NCBI GenBank assembly: GCA_023957235.1
Contig: JAMLHI010000001.1
Coordinates: 496,001-560,000, forward strand
DNA length: 64,000 bases
Origin: Chitinophagales bacterium
GTDB taxonomy: Bacteria; Bacteroidota; Bacteroidia; Chitinophagales; JADIYW01
Reading direction: 5' to 3'
Position 1 is the stretch's first letter, and the number at the start of each line of letters is the position of its first letter. Position numbers and translations under genes: made by a program. The notes under the pieces are model-generated. The model was not told where the DNA came from. It searched no databases and worked only from the letters and a program-made list of their open reading frames with translations. Below, in pieces: positions 18,283-26,918 of the stretch.

Positions 18283-21132
18283 TTACTGCACCACAACCTT
18301 TCTGGAAACGATATCATTTTCCTGTTGTGCCTGTACGAGATATGTACCTTTTGCCAGTTTCTCTAATTGTATAGGAATCAAACCTTGTTGAGCAGTGTAT
18401 TGTTTCGCGAAAACTATTTTTCCTTTGATATCTATCACATTAATGACTACTGGAGCATTTGTATTGCTTTTTAGCTCTACAGAGAAATTTCCTTTGGAAG
18501 GATTTGGATAGACAGACAATTGTATATCACTGATTCTTTGTTTCACAGGAGTGATGACTCTGTTTTTGACTTCTGAGACAGCTTCGTTGGTGGTAATAGG
18601 TAAGTTGTAATCAAAATAGATATCAGCGTGATTCTTAATACTGTCACCTATTTGCAAATATTTTTTCAATTGAATACTGAAAGCTACAAAACCGTGTTTA
18701 TCGGGTTCTGTATATGGCAACTGAATATCGCTGAAAATAAACTGTACCTTATTGCCCTTGCTGATTTGAGTATGACAAGTATGTGAAGCATCTGTCATCA
18801 GTAATGTATTGATATCAAAAACTGTCGTGTCTATATAATCTGTAATAAGTACATTTTCGGCAGGAGCAGTACCTGTGTTTTCAAAACGAATGAGATAATT
18901 GACTCTTTTTCCCACCTTATCAGGAGTGATGATATCACCTTCCAAGCAGGTTTTATCATTCGGATCAAAGCTTCCGATGACTTTCTGATTCAGCAAGGCT
19001 GTATTATCTTCCGGTGTTTCATCCGGCTGTCCATTGATATTAGCCGAAAACTCCAATTCATCACCCACATGAACAGGTGTATTATCAGCAGGTGAGTTTA
19101 TGCGCATAGTGACAATTACAGACCGGCTTTCAAAAGGAGCAAGATTACTAAAGTCAAAGCCCAATTGTCCGTTATTTGACTGGTCAGCAATAGGCGAAGA
19201 ACCTATAACATTCATTTTATTCTCATCAAAGTTGAAAGTCACTGTCCCACTTTGAGTAGTTGTGCCCTGATTTTTGAAGACTACTTTATATTGAGCATCC
19301 GAAAATCCCGGGCGTGCAGCAGTGATAGGAATAATATTGACTGACAAATCGTTGAAATCACCTTTAGGTGTAATGCAAAATATAGGACTAACAGTATCTG
19401 GAAGAGTTAAAGTCGAACTAATCGGACTGGCTTCAAAATATTTTAGATGATTCAAAATAGGTTCAAAAATATAGGTTCCTGGGTTCAAATAGGCTGAAAA
19501 ATTTCCATCAGAACCTGAAATAATATAAGTGGAATCTATATCATTACTAATTTTGACTTTGAGATTTGGATAGGCAGTATCACTTTCATTACAACCATTA
19601 TTATGAATATCCAACTTTACCTGTCCTACAATTAAGCTAAATGTACCTCCCAAAGTAGAACTACAAAGTGAATTGATAGTAATATCGGGATAACCATTAT
19701 TTATGGCTGCTGTCTTAAATCCATCTATTTCTTCTGCATCTGCACAGATATATTTTAAATTGGGAACAGAATCAAACACCTGATACTTATAACAAGGAAA
19801 TGGTGGAGAAAAAGGACAACTTGTCATATTGTAAACTCCGTTTTTAATATATAATGCTTCGATAGGATTATAAGTACAATTAAAATTAGTCAATTGGGGC
19901 AATGGGCTGATATCTATTTGTTTCAGTTGATTTTTTGAACAATCTAGCTCAAAAAGTCTAATCAATTGACTTATATCCAATTCTGTCAGTTGATTTCCTG
20001 AGCAATTAAGAATTTGAAGATTTTCTAAGAAACTCACATCAATATTAGAAAGTAGGTTCTTATTACATTCTAAAAACTCTAAATTAACGACATTATTCAG
20101 GTCTATTTCTTTTAGTAAATTATTTGAACAATTTATACCTTTTAAACTGTTAAGCTCTTGAAAATCAAATTTCTCAATTTTATTGTTTGAACAAGAAATA
20201 AATTCTATCATATCAAGATAACCAATATTAAAATCACTAATTTGGTTATTATCACAAACTACTTCTTTCAAATTTTTAAAATGGCTAATATCCAATTCCG
20301 TTATTTGATTAGACCTTAAATCAATACTTTCTAGTTTATCCAAACCACTAAAACTAATATCTTTTAAATTACACTCTTTAAAATAGATATCTTTAAGACT
20401 TGGAAGATTATGAAGAGATATACTTGTCAAATCTTTACACCCCTCACTACTTATTGATTCCAATTTACTTAGTCCATTAATATTTAAACTTTGTAGCGAG
20501 CTAAAATAACAACTGAAATACTCTAGACCTTTCAAATCTGACAAGTCTATCCCGATCATTTTATTGGAAGCACATTGTAATATTTTTAAGTTAGGTAGAT
20601 TTTTTAATTTTATACTTGTAATATTATTATAATCAATCTGAACATCTTCCAATTTAGTTAGATTATTTAAGTCTAACTCTGTCATTCTGTTACTGGAACA
20701 GGCAAGTTTTTTAAGGTTTGCTAAGTGATTTAACTTCAAACTTGTTAGGCTGTTAAAATGACAAATCAAGGTTTCAAGTTGGAGATTAGAACTCAAATCA
20801 ATATTCGATATTTTATTATAAGTGAAATTTAAAAATTTTATTTGTGCCAGTTGGCTCATATCAATATTGCTCAATGAATTATAAGAGCAGTCTAAATATC
20901 TTAAATTTTTAAACGATTCGATTCCTATCAGATTAGAAATATTTTTAGAACCAATAGTTAAACTGTCCATTTCCAAAGCCTCACTTTCTTGTATTTTCCC
21001 ATCACCGTTCTTATCAACTCCAACTCCAATTAAAGCGTTTTTAAAATTCACATCAGGAATATAGATATTCTGTGCAAAAACATTATTGTTTGCTAAATAA
21101 ACGATTGATATTAAAATTAGAAGTTTTTTCAT
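18283..21132 (-). CDS. Secreted leucine-rich-repeat protein with type IX secretion type A tail (paralogue 2)
   Basis: A 949-residue protein of the same plan: signal peptide MKKLLILISIVYLANNNVFA, a VDKNGDGKIQESEA calcium-loop-like segment, about eighteen leucine-rich repeats (for example LQILNCSGNQLTELDISQL), an SdrD-B-like domain, the NYLIRFENTGTAPAENVLIT block and a type A tail with LSVYPNPSKGNF and TYLVQAQ. From the SdrD-B domain onward it is nearly identical in protein to paralogue 1, whereas the repeat ectodomain is quite different and has more repeats. The two genes are 46 bases apart on one strand and probably arose by tandem duplication. They likely display related recognition surfaces. 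Confidence 0.9.
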   Translation of the reverse strand: MKKLLILISIVYLANNNVFAQNIYIPDVNFKNALIGVGVDKNGDGKIQESEALEMDSLTIGSKNISNLIGIESFKNLRYLDCSYNSLSNIDMSQLAQIKFLNFTYNKISNIDLSSNLQLETLICHFNSLTSLKLNHLANLKKLACSSNRMTELDLNNLTKLEDVQIDYNNITSIKLKNLPNLKILQCASNKMIGIDLSDLKGLEYFSCYFSSLQSLNINGLSKLESISSEGCKDLTSISLHNLPSLKDIYFKECNLKDISFSGLDKLESIDLRSNQITELDISHFKNLKEVVCDNNQISDFNIGYLDMIEFISCSNNKIEKFDFQELNSLKGINCSNNLLKEIDLNNVVNLEFLECNKNLLSNIDVSFLENLQILNCSGNQLTELDISQLIRLFELDCSKNQLKQIDISPLPQLTNFNCTYNPIEALYIKNGVYNMTSCPFSPPFPCYKYQVFDSVPNLKYICADAEEIDGFKTAAINNGYPDITINSLCSSTLGGTFSLIVGQVKLDIHNNGCNESDTAYPNLKVKISNDIDSTYIISGSDGNFSAYLNPGTYIFEPILNHLKYFEASPISSTLTLPDTVSPIFCITPKGDFNDLSVNIIPITAARPGFSDAQYKVVFKNQGTTTQSGTVTFNFDENKMNVIGSSPIADQSNNGQLGFDFSNLAPFESRSVIVTMRINSPADNTPVHVGDELEFSANINGQPDETPEDNTALLNQKVIGSFDPNDKTCLEGDIITPDKVGKRVNYLIRFENTGTAPAENVLITDYIDTTVFDINTLLMTDASHTCHTQISKGNKVQFIFSDIQLPYTEPDKHGFVAFSIQLKKYLQIGDSIKNHADIYFDYNLPITTNEAVSEVKNRVITPVKQRISDIQLSVYPNPSKGNFSVELKSNTNAPVVINVIDIKGKIVFAKQYTAQQGLIPIQLEKLAKGTYLVQAQQENDIVSRKVVVQ

Positions 21133-21189
21133 AACTATAAATTTAATATAAAATAATGAGACAATTGACTTTCAGTGTCTAATTCTAGG

Positions 21190-21219
21190 CACTGTGCTTC
21201 GACAGGCTATTAGATTTGC
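21190..21219. repeat. Dispersed 30-bp repeat, copy 1
   Basis: CACTGTGCTTCGACAGGCTA and the ten bases after it recur without change at 21615-21644. The word CTTCGACAGGCT is part of a repeat family seen widely in Bacteroidota intergenic DNA. Confidence 0.8.
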
Positions 21220-21248
21220 CACAGGATGACACTAAAAATCTATTTTTA

Positions 21249-21287
21249 ACCACAAAGGGCACAAAGGGAGCACAAAGGACACAAAGA
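21249..21287. repeat. Short CACAAAGG tandem repeat
   Basis: ACCACAAAGGGCACAAAGGG followed by AGCACAAAGGACACAAAG, four near-copies of CACAAAGG. This is a known type of dispersed bacterial repeat; no function is visible. Confidence 0.7.
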
Positions 21288-21376
21288 AAATTTCACGAAA
21301 AGAAACTAAGGATGCAAAGAAAGTTCGTATTTCACAATTCTAATTTCGTACTTCAAAATTCAACCTACACGGATGT

Positions 21377-21592
21377 CATGCGTACATTGAGTGCTTCGAT
21401 TTCACTCAGCAACCACTTGTCATGCTGTAAGCATCTATATGTAATACAGTCTAGGAAGGAGATTCTTTCGCTTCGACGGGTGATACAGTGAGTTTATCGA
21501 ACGGCTCAGCAACCAGTGTCGAAGTGCAGTAGGCTTTCGCCTTTGATAGTTCTATTCCCATACTGTCATTCCCTTGCAAAAGGGGAATCTCA
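21377..21592. repeat. Long direct repeat, copy 1 (216 bp)
   Basis: Starts CATGCGTACATTGAGTGCTT and ends with TTGCAAAAGGGGAATCTCA. It is nearly identical to 21749-21963, differing by a handful of bases and one G. It contains a shorter word (CTGTAAGCATCTAT) found a third time at 21680-21738. No gene is visible; the 21133-21923 stretch as a whole is repeat-only. Confidence 0.92.
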
Positions 21593-21614
21593 ATTTCAGT
21601 AGTTTGTCTCTGGA

Positions 21615-21644
21615 CACTGTGCTTCGACAGGCTATTAGATTTGC
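21615..21644. repeat. Dispersed 30-bp repeat, copy 2
   Basis: Identical to 21190-21219. Here it continues into TCAGCGACCGCAGGGTGACA, the fuller form of the dispersed repeat. Confidence 0.8.
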
Positions 21645-21679
21645 TCAGCGACCGCAGGGTGACAATTTTACATTGACGT

Positions 21680-21738
21680 CATGCTGTAAGCATCTATTTG
21701 CAATACAGTATCGGAAGGAGATTCTTTCAGAATGACAG
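21680..21738. repeat. Third, partial copy of the inner part of the long repeat
   Basis: CATGCTGTAAGCATCTATTT through GGAAGGAGATTCTTTCAGAA, about 55 bases alike to the centre of the long direct repeats but ending differently (AATGACAG instead of GCTTCGACGGG). Confidence 0.75.
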
Positions 21739-21748
21739 AAAGGTAAGC

Positions 21749-21963
21749 CATGCGTACATTGAGTGCTTCGATTTCACTCAGCAACCACTTGTCATACTGT
21801 AAGCATCTATATGTAATACAGTCTAGGAAGGAGATTCTTTCGCTTCGACGGGTGATACAGTGAGTTTATCGAACTGCTCAGCAACCAGTGTCGAAGTGCA
21901 GTAGGCTTTCGCCTTTGATAGTTCTATTCCCATACTGTCATTCCCTTGCAAAAGGGAATCTCA
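21749..21963. repeat. Long direct repeat, copy 2 (215 bp)
   Basis: Second copy of the 21377-21592 unit, 372 bases downstream. Its right end overwrites the 3' end of the gene remnant that follows. Confidence 0.92.
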
Positions 21964-22239
21964 GTTTCATTTATAGATTCAATATTTACATCTTTCATAT
22001 CAGTAACGACTAAAAATTGTAATGTTACAGTAGGTTTATTTCTTGAATTGTCTATGGAAATAATTTCACCAAAAGCTATGTTCTTTTTAATAGTGTCAAT
22101 ATAATTATAAATACTAACTCTTTCCCCTGGATTAAGATTATTCAATTGATTCCTTGAACTTGTTGTATACTTAACATTTACTGCTCTAGTTTGGTCTTTC
22201 TCAAAATCAACAATTAAATCTTCTACAGGAAGAGATGTT
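21949..22239 (-). pseudogene. Gene remnant of unknown family, truncated at both ends
   Basis: Minus strand reading from about 22239 gives SKTKTSLPVEDLIVDFEKDQ, then TRAVNVKYTTSS, NNLNPGERVSIYNYIDTIKK, NIAFGEIISIDNSRN and TLQFLVVTDMKDVNIE. The composition looks protein-like over about 95 codons, but no ATG or GTG opens it: the only start is an internal TTG at 22145, and a stop lies just upstream. The 5' side abuts the IS4 fragment and the 3' side runs into the long direct repeat. I read it as the middle of a lost gene. No family recognised. Confidence 0.45.
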
Positions 22240-22380
22240 TTGGTTTTTGAAAATATTTACCATGAGTTACTCAAGCAATACGGCAGTTTTTTATCGGACA
22301 GCCGAATAAAAGATGTGATTGAAAAGTAGGTAAAAATCTTTGACAGCACCACTATCAGTTTGTTTAAAGATATTTTTAGT
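22237..22380 (+). pseudogene. IS4-family transposase fragment
   Basis: Plus-strand reading gives ENIYHELLKQYGSFLSDSRI, then KDVIEK, a TAG stop, and VKIFDSTTISLFKDIFS. FDSTTISLF is the region around the first catalytic aspartate of IS4-type DDE transposases from Bacteroidota. Both the N-terminal region and the rest of the DDE domain are missing, and an in-frame stop interrupts it, so it is a dead scar. The bases 22381-22459 after it hold nothing recognisable. Confidence 0.72.
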
Positions 22381-22459
22381 ACTCTATCTCTGCCATTTTT
22401 ACGATATAACTACCAATATTTAAGGTGGTGTATCTGATTGTTTTGAAGGTAGGATTTTG

Positions 22460-23227
22460 TTATCTTACAAAAGCCCACTGATTGTCTTTACTCAAAGGTT
22501 CGCTAAAACTATAGTCTTTTGAATTAAAATTTTTAATCAGTTCAGGAGAGTTTATTTGATTGTCAATAATATATCTCGCCATCAATCCTCGTGCTTTTTT
22601 AGCATAAAAACTGATGATTTTATACTGTCCATTTTTGTATTCATAAAAAACAGGAGTGATTACTTGAGCCATCAATGATTTCGTTTCAATCACTTTAAAG
22701 TATTCTTCTGAAGCCAGATTGATGAGATAATCAGAGCGACCTAACTCTTTGTTCAATTGAGTCGTCACTCTATGACTCCAAAACTGATAAAGATTTTTAT
22801 TGTTTTCAACTGCTAAGGATGTCCCCATTTCTAAACGGTAAGGATATATTAAATCTAATGGGCGAAGCATCCCATATAGTCCAGACAATATCCTCAAATG
22901 ATTTTGTGCAAACTGAATATTTTTTTTGTCCATTGTATAAGCATCTAATCCAACATAAACATCTCCATTAAATGCATAAATTGCTGGTCGAGTATTTTGG
23001 GAATGATTGACAGACCAAGACTGATACCTATCCATATTCAACCGAGCCAAATTGGGAGAAATACCCATCAATTGTCTAATATCTTCTTCTGTCTTCACTT
23101 TAAGAGTATCCACCAAAATTTCAGCCTGTGCTATCCATTGTGGCTGAGTAGGTTGATGAGCGATAAATTTAGAATTCCAATCTAATGATTTGGCTGGTGA
23201 TAAAACAAAATGCATTTTTGAAGACAT
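22460..23227 (-). CDS. yaaA: YaaA family peroxide-stress protein (DUF328)
   Basis: A 255-residue cytoplasmic protein; family members lower free intracellular iron and limit DNA damage during hydrogen peroxide stress. The N-terminus MHFVLSPAKSLDW is the family signature, and AIYAFNGDVYVGLDA, LRILSGLYGMLRPLDLI, PYRLEMGT, NLASEEYFKVI, PVFYEYKNGQYKIISFYAKK and ARGLMARYII follow in the canonical order. The usual length is about 255, so it is complete. The start at 23227 adds SSK before MHFVL; the fifth codon ATG is the conserved start and could equally be used. It is divergent from the next gene. Regulation is not visible. Confidence 0.93.
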   Translation of the reverse strand: MSSKMHFVLSPAKSLDWNSKFIAHQPTQPQWIAQAEILVDTLKVKTEEDIRQLMGISPNLARLNMDRYQSWSVNHSQNTRPAIYAFNGDVYVGLDAYTMDKKNIQFAQNHLRILSGLYGMLRPLDLIYPYRLEMGTSLAVENNKNLYQFWSHRVTTQLNKELGRSDYLINLASEEYFKVIETKSLMAQVITPVFYEYKNGQYKIISFYAKKARGLMARYIIDNQINSPELIKNFNSKDYSFSEPLSKDNQWAFVR

Positions 23228-23288
23228 AAATTGTAAATTTTTAAAGTCTATTTTTACAAAATGTTTAAAGATAGCTGTATTTTGAGAA

Positions 23289-23852
23289 ATGAGTAAGAAT
23301 AGAATCCATATTCATATACAAAATCAAAGTATGACTATTCTTGTTCCAGTTAAGAAACAAAAGAAACAGTTGATAGTGATATTGCTGCTTGCTTTGCCTT
23401 GGGTATTGGGCTTATGGACTATCATCGAAGTGTTTTATTCTACTTCAGCTTCATTATGGCATAAAGCCTTTACTTTAATGATTATTTTATTTTGGTCTTC
23501 AATAGGAGTTGTAGGCTATACTCTTTTGACTTTTATGTTTTTTGGAAGAGAAAAAATATTTATCACCCCTCAACAGATATTGATAGAAAAGCCTTTGGTG
23601 TTTTACAATAGAAGAAATTATTATCTGGTTCAGAATATTTCTATGCTGAGAGTAGGAGTGGAACAATATAAGGCTCAAGAAAACAATCAATGGGTAGATA
23701 GAGAACGGAGTATTTTGCAATTAGAATATCCTGAAAAGATTGTTTCTTTTGCACGTGGAACTTCTCCTGAGGAAGCTGAATGGATATTGTTAAAAATTGC
23801 CCAAAGTGGACTATTGCCTAGCCAAGCATTTGCTACCTTTCATCAAGTTTAA
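23289..23852 (+). CDS. Two-helix membrane protein with PH-like C-terminal domain
   Basis: A 187-residue protein with no confident family. A basic stretch (PVKKQKKQL) precedes one hydrophobic helix (VILLLALPWVLGLWTIIEVF) and a second (TLMIILFWSSIGVVGYTLLT). Thereafter a beta-rich segment, EKIFITPQQILIEKPLVFYN ... MLRVGVEQ ... SILQLEYPEKIVSFARG, ends with a helix (SPEEAEWILLKIAQ). That layout resembles bacterial PH-like (YcxB-type) membrane proteins, where the soluble beta domain and final helix follow two membrane spans. It is divergent from yaaA and convergent with the carbon-nitrogen hydrolase. Role unknown. Confidence 0.7.
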   Translation: MSKNRIHIHIQNQSMTILVPVKKQKKQLIVILLLALPWVLGLWTIIEVFYSTSASLWHKAFTLMIILFWSSIGVVGYTLLTFMFFGREKIFITPQQILIEKPLVFYNRRNYYLVQNISMLRVGVEQYKAQENNQWVDRERSILQLEYPEKIVSFARGTSPEEAEWILLKIAQSGLLPSQAFATFHQV

Positions 23853-23900
23853 TTCACAAGATTGGGAATCCATTTCCAAGTGTCAGAAGCCAATCCTAGA

Positions 23901-24788
23901 TTAATCTCTATATCTTTTGACTAAATCTCCATAATTTTCGATACGTCTATCTCTCAAGAAAGGCCATATTCTTCTCACTTGTTCAGAACGTACCATATCA
24001 ATATCCACTACTACAGAAACGCTTTTGTCTTCTGGAGCACAATACAAGATTTCACCTTGAGGCCCTGCAACAAAACTCTGTCCCCAAAAATATATCCCAT
24101 TAGTGACTCCACTCCAATCTGGCTCATGACCTACTCTGTTGACAACAATTACAGGTAGTCCATTAGCGACAGCATGACCACGTTGAATCGTCTCCCACGC
24201 ACTATGTTGACGAAATTTTTCAGCTTGTTCGTCAGTGCTTTCCCATCCGATAGCAGTCGGATAAATTAATAATTCAGCACCAGACAATGCCATTAATCGA
24301 GCAGCTTCTGGAAACCATTGATCCCAACATACTAATACACCTAGTTTTCCTACAGATGTTTGAATAGGTTCAAATCCTATATCTCCAGGAGTGAAATAAA
24401 ACTTTTCATAATATGCAGGGTCGTCAGGGATGTGCATTTTTCTATATTTCCCAGCTATGCTACCATCTTTTTCAAATACGACAGAAGTATTGTGATATAA
24501 GCCTGCTGCTCTTTTTTCGAATAGAGATGTAACAAGTACAACCTGATTTTCTTTTGCTGCCTGGCTAAATATTTGGGTGTCTTCTCCCGGTATTGGAAAA
24601 GCTAAATCAAACATTTCGGTATCTTCTACTTGACAAAAGTATATTCCAGTATGCAATTCCTGAAGAACAACAATCTGAGCTCCTTGATCTGCGCAAGATT
24701 TGATACCCTCAATACTTTTTTGAATATTTTCCTTACGGTTATTGCCACAAGAATGTTGCACAATACCCACTTTTAAAATACTTTCCAT
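23901..24788 (-). CDS. aguB: Carbon-nitrogen hydrolase, probable N-carbamoylputrescine amidase
   Basis: Hydrolyses N-carbamoylputrescine to putrescine, CO2 and ammonia in the agmatine route to polyamines. The nitrilase catalytic triad is visible: Glu in VVLQELHTGIYF, Lys in YRKMHIPDDP and Cys in VLVCWDQWFPEAARLMAL. EKFYFTPGD, TAIGWE, NGIYFWGQSFVAGPQGEIL and RRIWPFLRDRRIE are characteristic of the AguB/N-carbamoylputrescine subgroup. At 295 residues it has normal length. No agmatine deiminase is adjacent; in many genomes the two lie together, so the partner is presumably elsewhere. It is transcribed toward the PH-like gene, with 48 bases between stops. Confidence 0.88.
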   Translation of the reverse strand: MESILKVGIVQHSCGNNRKENIQKSIEGIKSCADQGAQIVVLQELHTGIYFCQVEDTEMFDLAFPIPGEDTQIFSQAAKENQVVLVTSLFEKRAAGLYHNTSVVFEKDGSIAGKYRKMHIPDDPAYYEKFYFTPGDIGFEPIQTSVGKLGVLVCWDQWFPEAARLMALSGAELLIYPTAIGWESTDEQAEKFRQHSAWETIQRGHAVANGLPVIVVNRVGHEPDWSGVTNGIYFWGQSFVAGPQGEILYCAPEDKSVSVVVDIDMVRSEQVRRIWPFLRDRRIENYGDLVKRYRD

Positions 24789-24879
24789 GAAAACAAAATA
24801 TAGAAGGTAAAATTACAGATTAAAAAGAGACTAGACAAATTCCATCAAGGGATAAGATCACACCTTATTACGACTGAAC

Positions 24880-25743
24880 TTATTTAAATGATGATTGAGA
24901 GGCTTTCTCCCCATCTTGCTCAGCCATTTTCTGTTCTCTGATTTTTCGAGCATCAGCAATTAAGGACTCAATCTCTCTTTTAACTTTGGCTACATCATGC
25001 CCTAATTGATAATCATGATCATCTAAATCATCAAAATACATTGGTTTACCAATTTTGATAATGACCTTAGATTTGAAAAAATAAGGAATCAATACGGGTG
25101 CTGCAGGAAATCTTAGGAATTTTTCAAGAAAATCTACATTTCCAAAATTGTACATAATTTCTTCACATCCTGCAATGCCTACTGGAATAATAGGCGAACC
25201 AGTCTTTTTTGCCATATACATAAACCCATTCCCAAATCTTTGAAGGCGATATCTTTTTGACCATGGTTTTGAAATACCTTTTGCTCCTTCAGGAAACACC
25301 ATCACAGCCTCTTCATTATTGAGCATTTTGATGCAATTTTCTACATCTCCTAATGCTCCTCCCATTTGACTGAACCATATACTGAAAAATGGAATAGTCG
25401 GAATAAATCGCTCGTACATTCCTTTGCTTGCTCTAGGAGCTATCGGGTTTTTGACCAATGAATAACCTAATAAAATTGCATCTATTGGCAATTGACCACT
25501 ATGATTGGCTATAATCAGACATCGGCCTGTAGGAGGAATATTTTCATAGCCTTCAACTTCTACTTCAAAATAATCTTCATACATAAACCGACCTAAAGCA
25601 ATAAATTGCTTAATTGTCTTTACATTAAAGCCCCATGCATCAAAGCCAAATTCTCCTATTTTTTTTGGGAATTTATTTACCATCTCATCCGCATCTTGAT
25701 TTTTAGGAAAATAATCAAGTATTTTATCTAATATACTGCTCAT
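24880..25743 (-). CDS. Lysophospholipid / 1-acylglycerol-3-phosphate acyltransferase family protein
   Basis: Probably transfers an acyl group to a glycerolipid at the inner membrane. The acyltransferase core is present: ANHSGQLPIDA (the NH...D motif in the longer spacing H-x6-D seen in one PlsC subfamily), FSQMGGALGDVENCIKML, VMVFPEGAKGISKPW and SPIIPVGIAG. The N-terminal 60 residues are soluble and the C-terminus is charged (ARKIREQKMAEQDGEKA). At 287 residues it fits the family. It is divergent from the lipoprotein phosphatase gene and 91 bases upstream of the carbon-nitrogen hydrolase on the same strand. The exact substrate is not determinable. Confidence 0.85.
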   Translation of the reverse strand: MSSILDKILDYFPKNQDADEMVNKFPKKIGEFGFDAWGFNVKTIKQFIALGRFMYEDYFEVEVEGYENIPPTGRCLIIANHSGQLPIDAILLGYSLVKNPIAPRASKGMYERFIPTIPFFSIWFSQMGGALGDVENCIKMLNNEEAVMVFPEGAKGISKPWSKRYRLQRFGNGFMYMAKKTGSPIIPVGIAGCEEIMYNFGNVDFLEKFLRFPAAPVLIPYFFKSKVIIKIGKPMYFDDLDDHDYQLGHDVAKVKREIESLIADARKIREQKMAEQDGEKASQSSFK

Positions 25744-25793
25744 AAGATGATTAAAATTAATAGATTTATTTCAAAGTCTTAAAATCAAATATA

Positions 25794-26867
25794 GTGAATA
25801 TACTTATCTATTTAATAGTATTTATTTCTGCAATTATTTATGGATGTAATCCATCTTCTGTTGTTCAACAATCTCCAGCACCATCCAATAGTAATCAAGC
25901 AACTTCTTATGACTTTAGAATCATGACATATAATGTTGAAAATCTTTTTGACATCTATGATGACTCATTAAAAAAGGATGAAGATTTTCTCCCTTGGGGA
26001 ATCAATAAATGGAATCGAGAACGATATCAAGATAAGCTAAAAAAAATATTTAAAGTCATTGCTAATGTCAGCGAATGGGAATATCCCTCACTCATCGCAT
26101 TGACTGAAATAGAGAACCAAAGTGTATTGGAAGAATTGGTTCATGGTACTCCTTTATCCGAATCAGATTATCATATTATCCATGAAGAATCGCCAGATGC
26201 ACGAGGAATAGATGTTGCTTTGCTTTATAGACGTTCATTGTTTAGGCCTATACAGCATCAAATAATTCCGGTAACGATGCCTAATGATAGTCTATTTAAA
26301 ACTAGAGATATTTTGTATGTCAGTGGAATTGTTCATCATACAGATACCTTACATTTTTTTGTAGTTCATTTTCCATCACGAAGGGGAGGAGAGGCGATTA
26401 GTGAACCCAAAAGAATCATTGCAGCAGAAAAAGTAAGAGAAAAATGTGATAGCATATTAGCCAAGCAAGCTCATGCCAATATTATTATCACAGGCGATTT
26501 TAATGATGAACCTATTAATACAAGTACATTTGAAATCTTGAGAGGAAAAGGTTATCAAAATGAGATGCAAGAAGGAGACTTCTTTAATATGATGTATGAT
26601 ACATATAAGAAAGGTTATGGTTCTTATAAGTTTCAATCTTCATGGAATTTGATTGACCAATTTATTATCAGCCCATCTCTTTTAAACACCAATAATTCAA
26701 TATATACAACTATTCACTCTGCTCGTATTTTCCAACCAGAATGGCTGTCAATAAAAGATGATGCTTATCCAGGAGTTAAACCTTTCAGGACATATAGTGG
26801 TCCAAATTATATTGGGGGATATAGTGATCATTACCCGATTTTTATGGATATTTTCTTTAAAAAATAA
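25794..26867 (+). CDS. Endonuclease/exonuclease/phosphatase family lipoprotein
   Basis: A 357-residue member of the DNase I-like fold. The signal MNILIYLIVFISAIIYGC ends in a lipobox (IYGC) and is followed by a serine/asparagine-rich spacer, so it is probably anchored outside the inner membrane. The catalytic core is intact: MTYNVENLFD, LIALTEIENQSVLEEL, RGIDVALLYRR, ITGDFNDEPIN and GGYSDHYPIFMDI, giving the metal-binding Asn/Glu and catalytic Asp/His. The start is a GTG at 25794. It could act on DNA, nucleotides or phospholipids; sequence alone does not decide. It is convergent with the hydrolase and shares a hairpin terminator with it. Confidence 0.85.
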   Translation: MNILIYLIVFISAIIYGCNPSSVVQQSPAPSNSNQATSYDFRIMTYNVENLFDIYDDSLKKDEDFLPWGINKWNRERYQDKLKKIFKVIANVSEWEYPSLIALTEIENQSVLEELVHGTPLSESDYHIIHEESPDARGIDVALLYRRSLFRPIQHQIIPVTMPNDSLFKTRDILYVSGIVHHTDTLHFFVVHFPSRRGGEAISEPKRIIAAEKVREKCDSILAKQAHANIIITGDFNDEPINTSTFEILRGKGYQNEMQEGDFFNMMYDTYKKGYGSYKFQSSWNLIDQFIISPSLLNTNNSIYTTIHSARIFQPEWLSIKDDAYPGVKPFRTYSGPNYIGGYSDHYPIFMDIFFKK

Positions 26868-26900
26868 TTCTTGTTCGAAACATCGTTTCCAACAAGAATT
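26866..26900. terminator. Bidirectional hairpin between convergent genes
   Basis: A perfect 10-bp inverted repeat, AATTCTTGTT (26866-26875) and AACAAGAATT (26891-26900), placed exactly between two convergent stop codons. It is AT-rich with A/T tracts outside both arms, so it may end transcription both ways. Confidence 0.6.
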
Positions 26901-26918
26901 ATATATCCTACAATACTA

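Noticed and set aside
21216-21491. 91-codon plus-strand ORF
   Set aside because: It spans the CACAAAGG array and the start of the long direct repeat; no recognisable domain.
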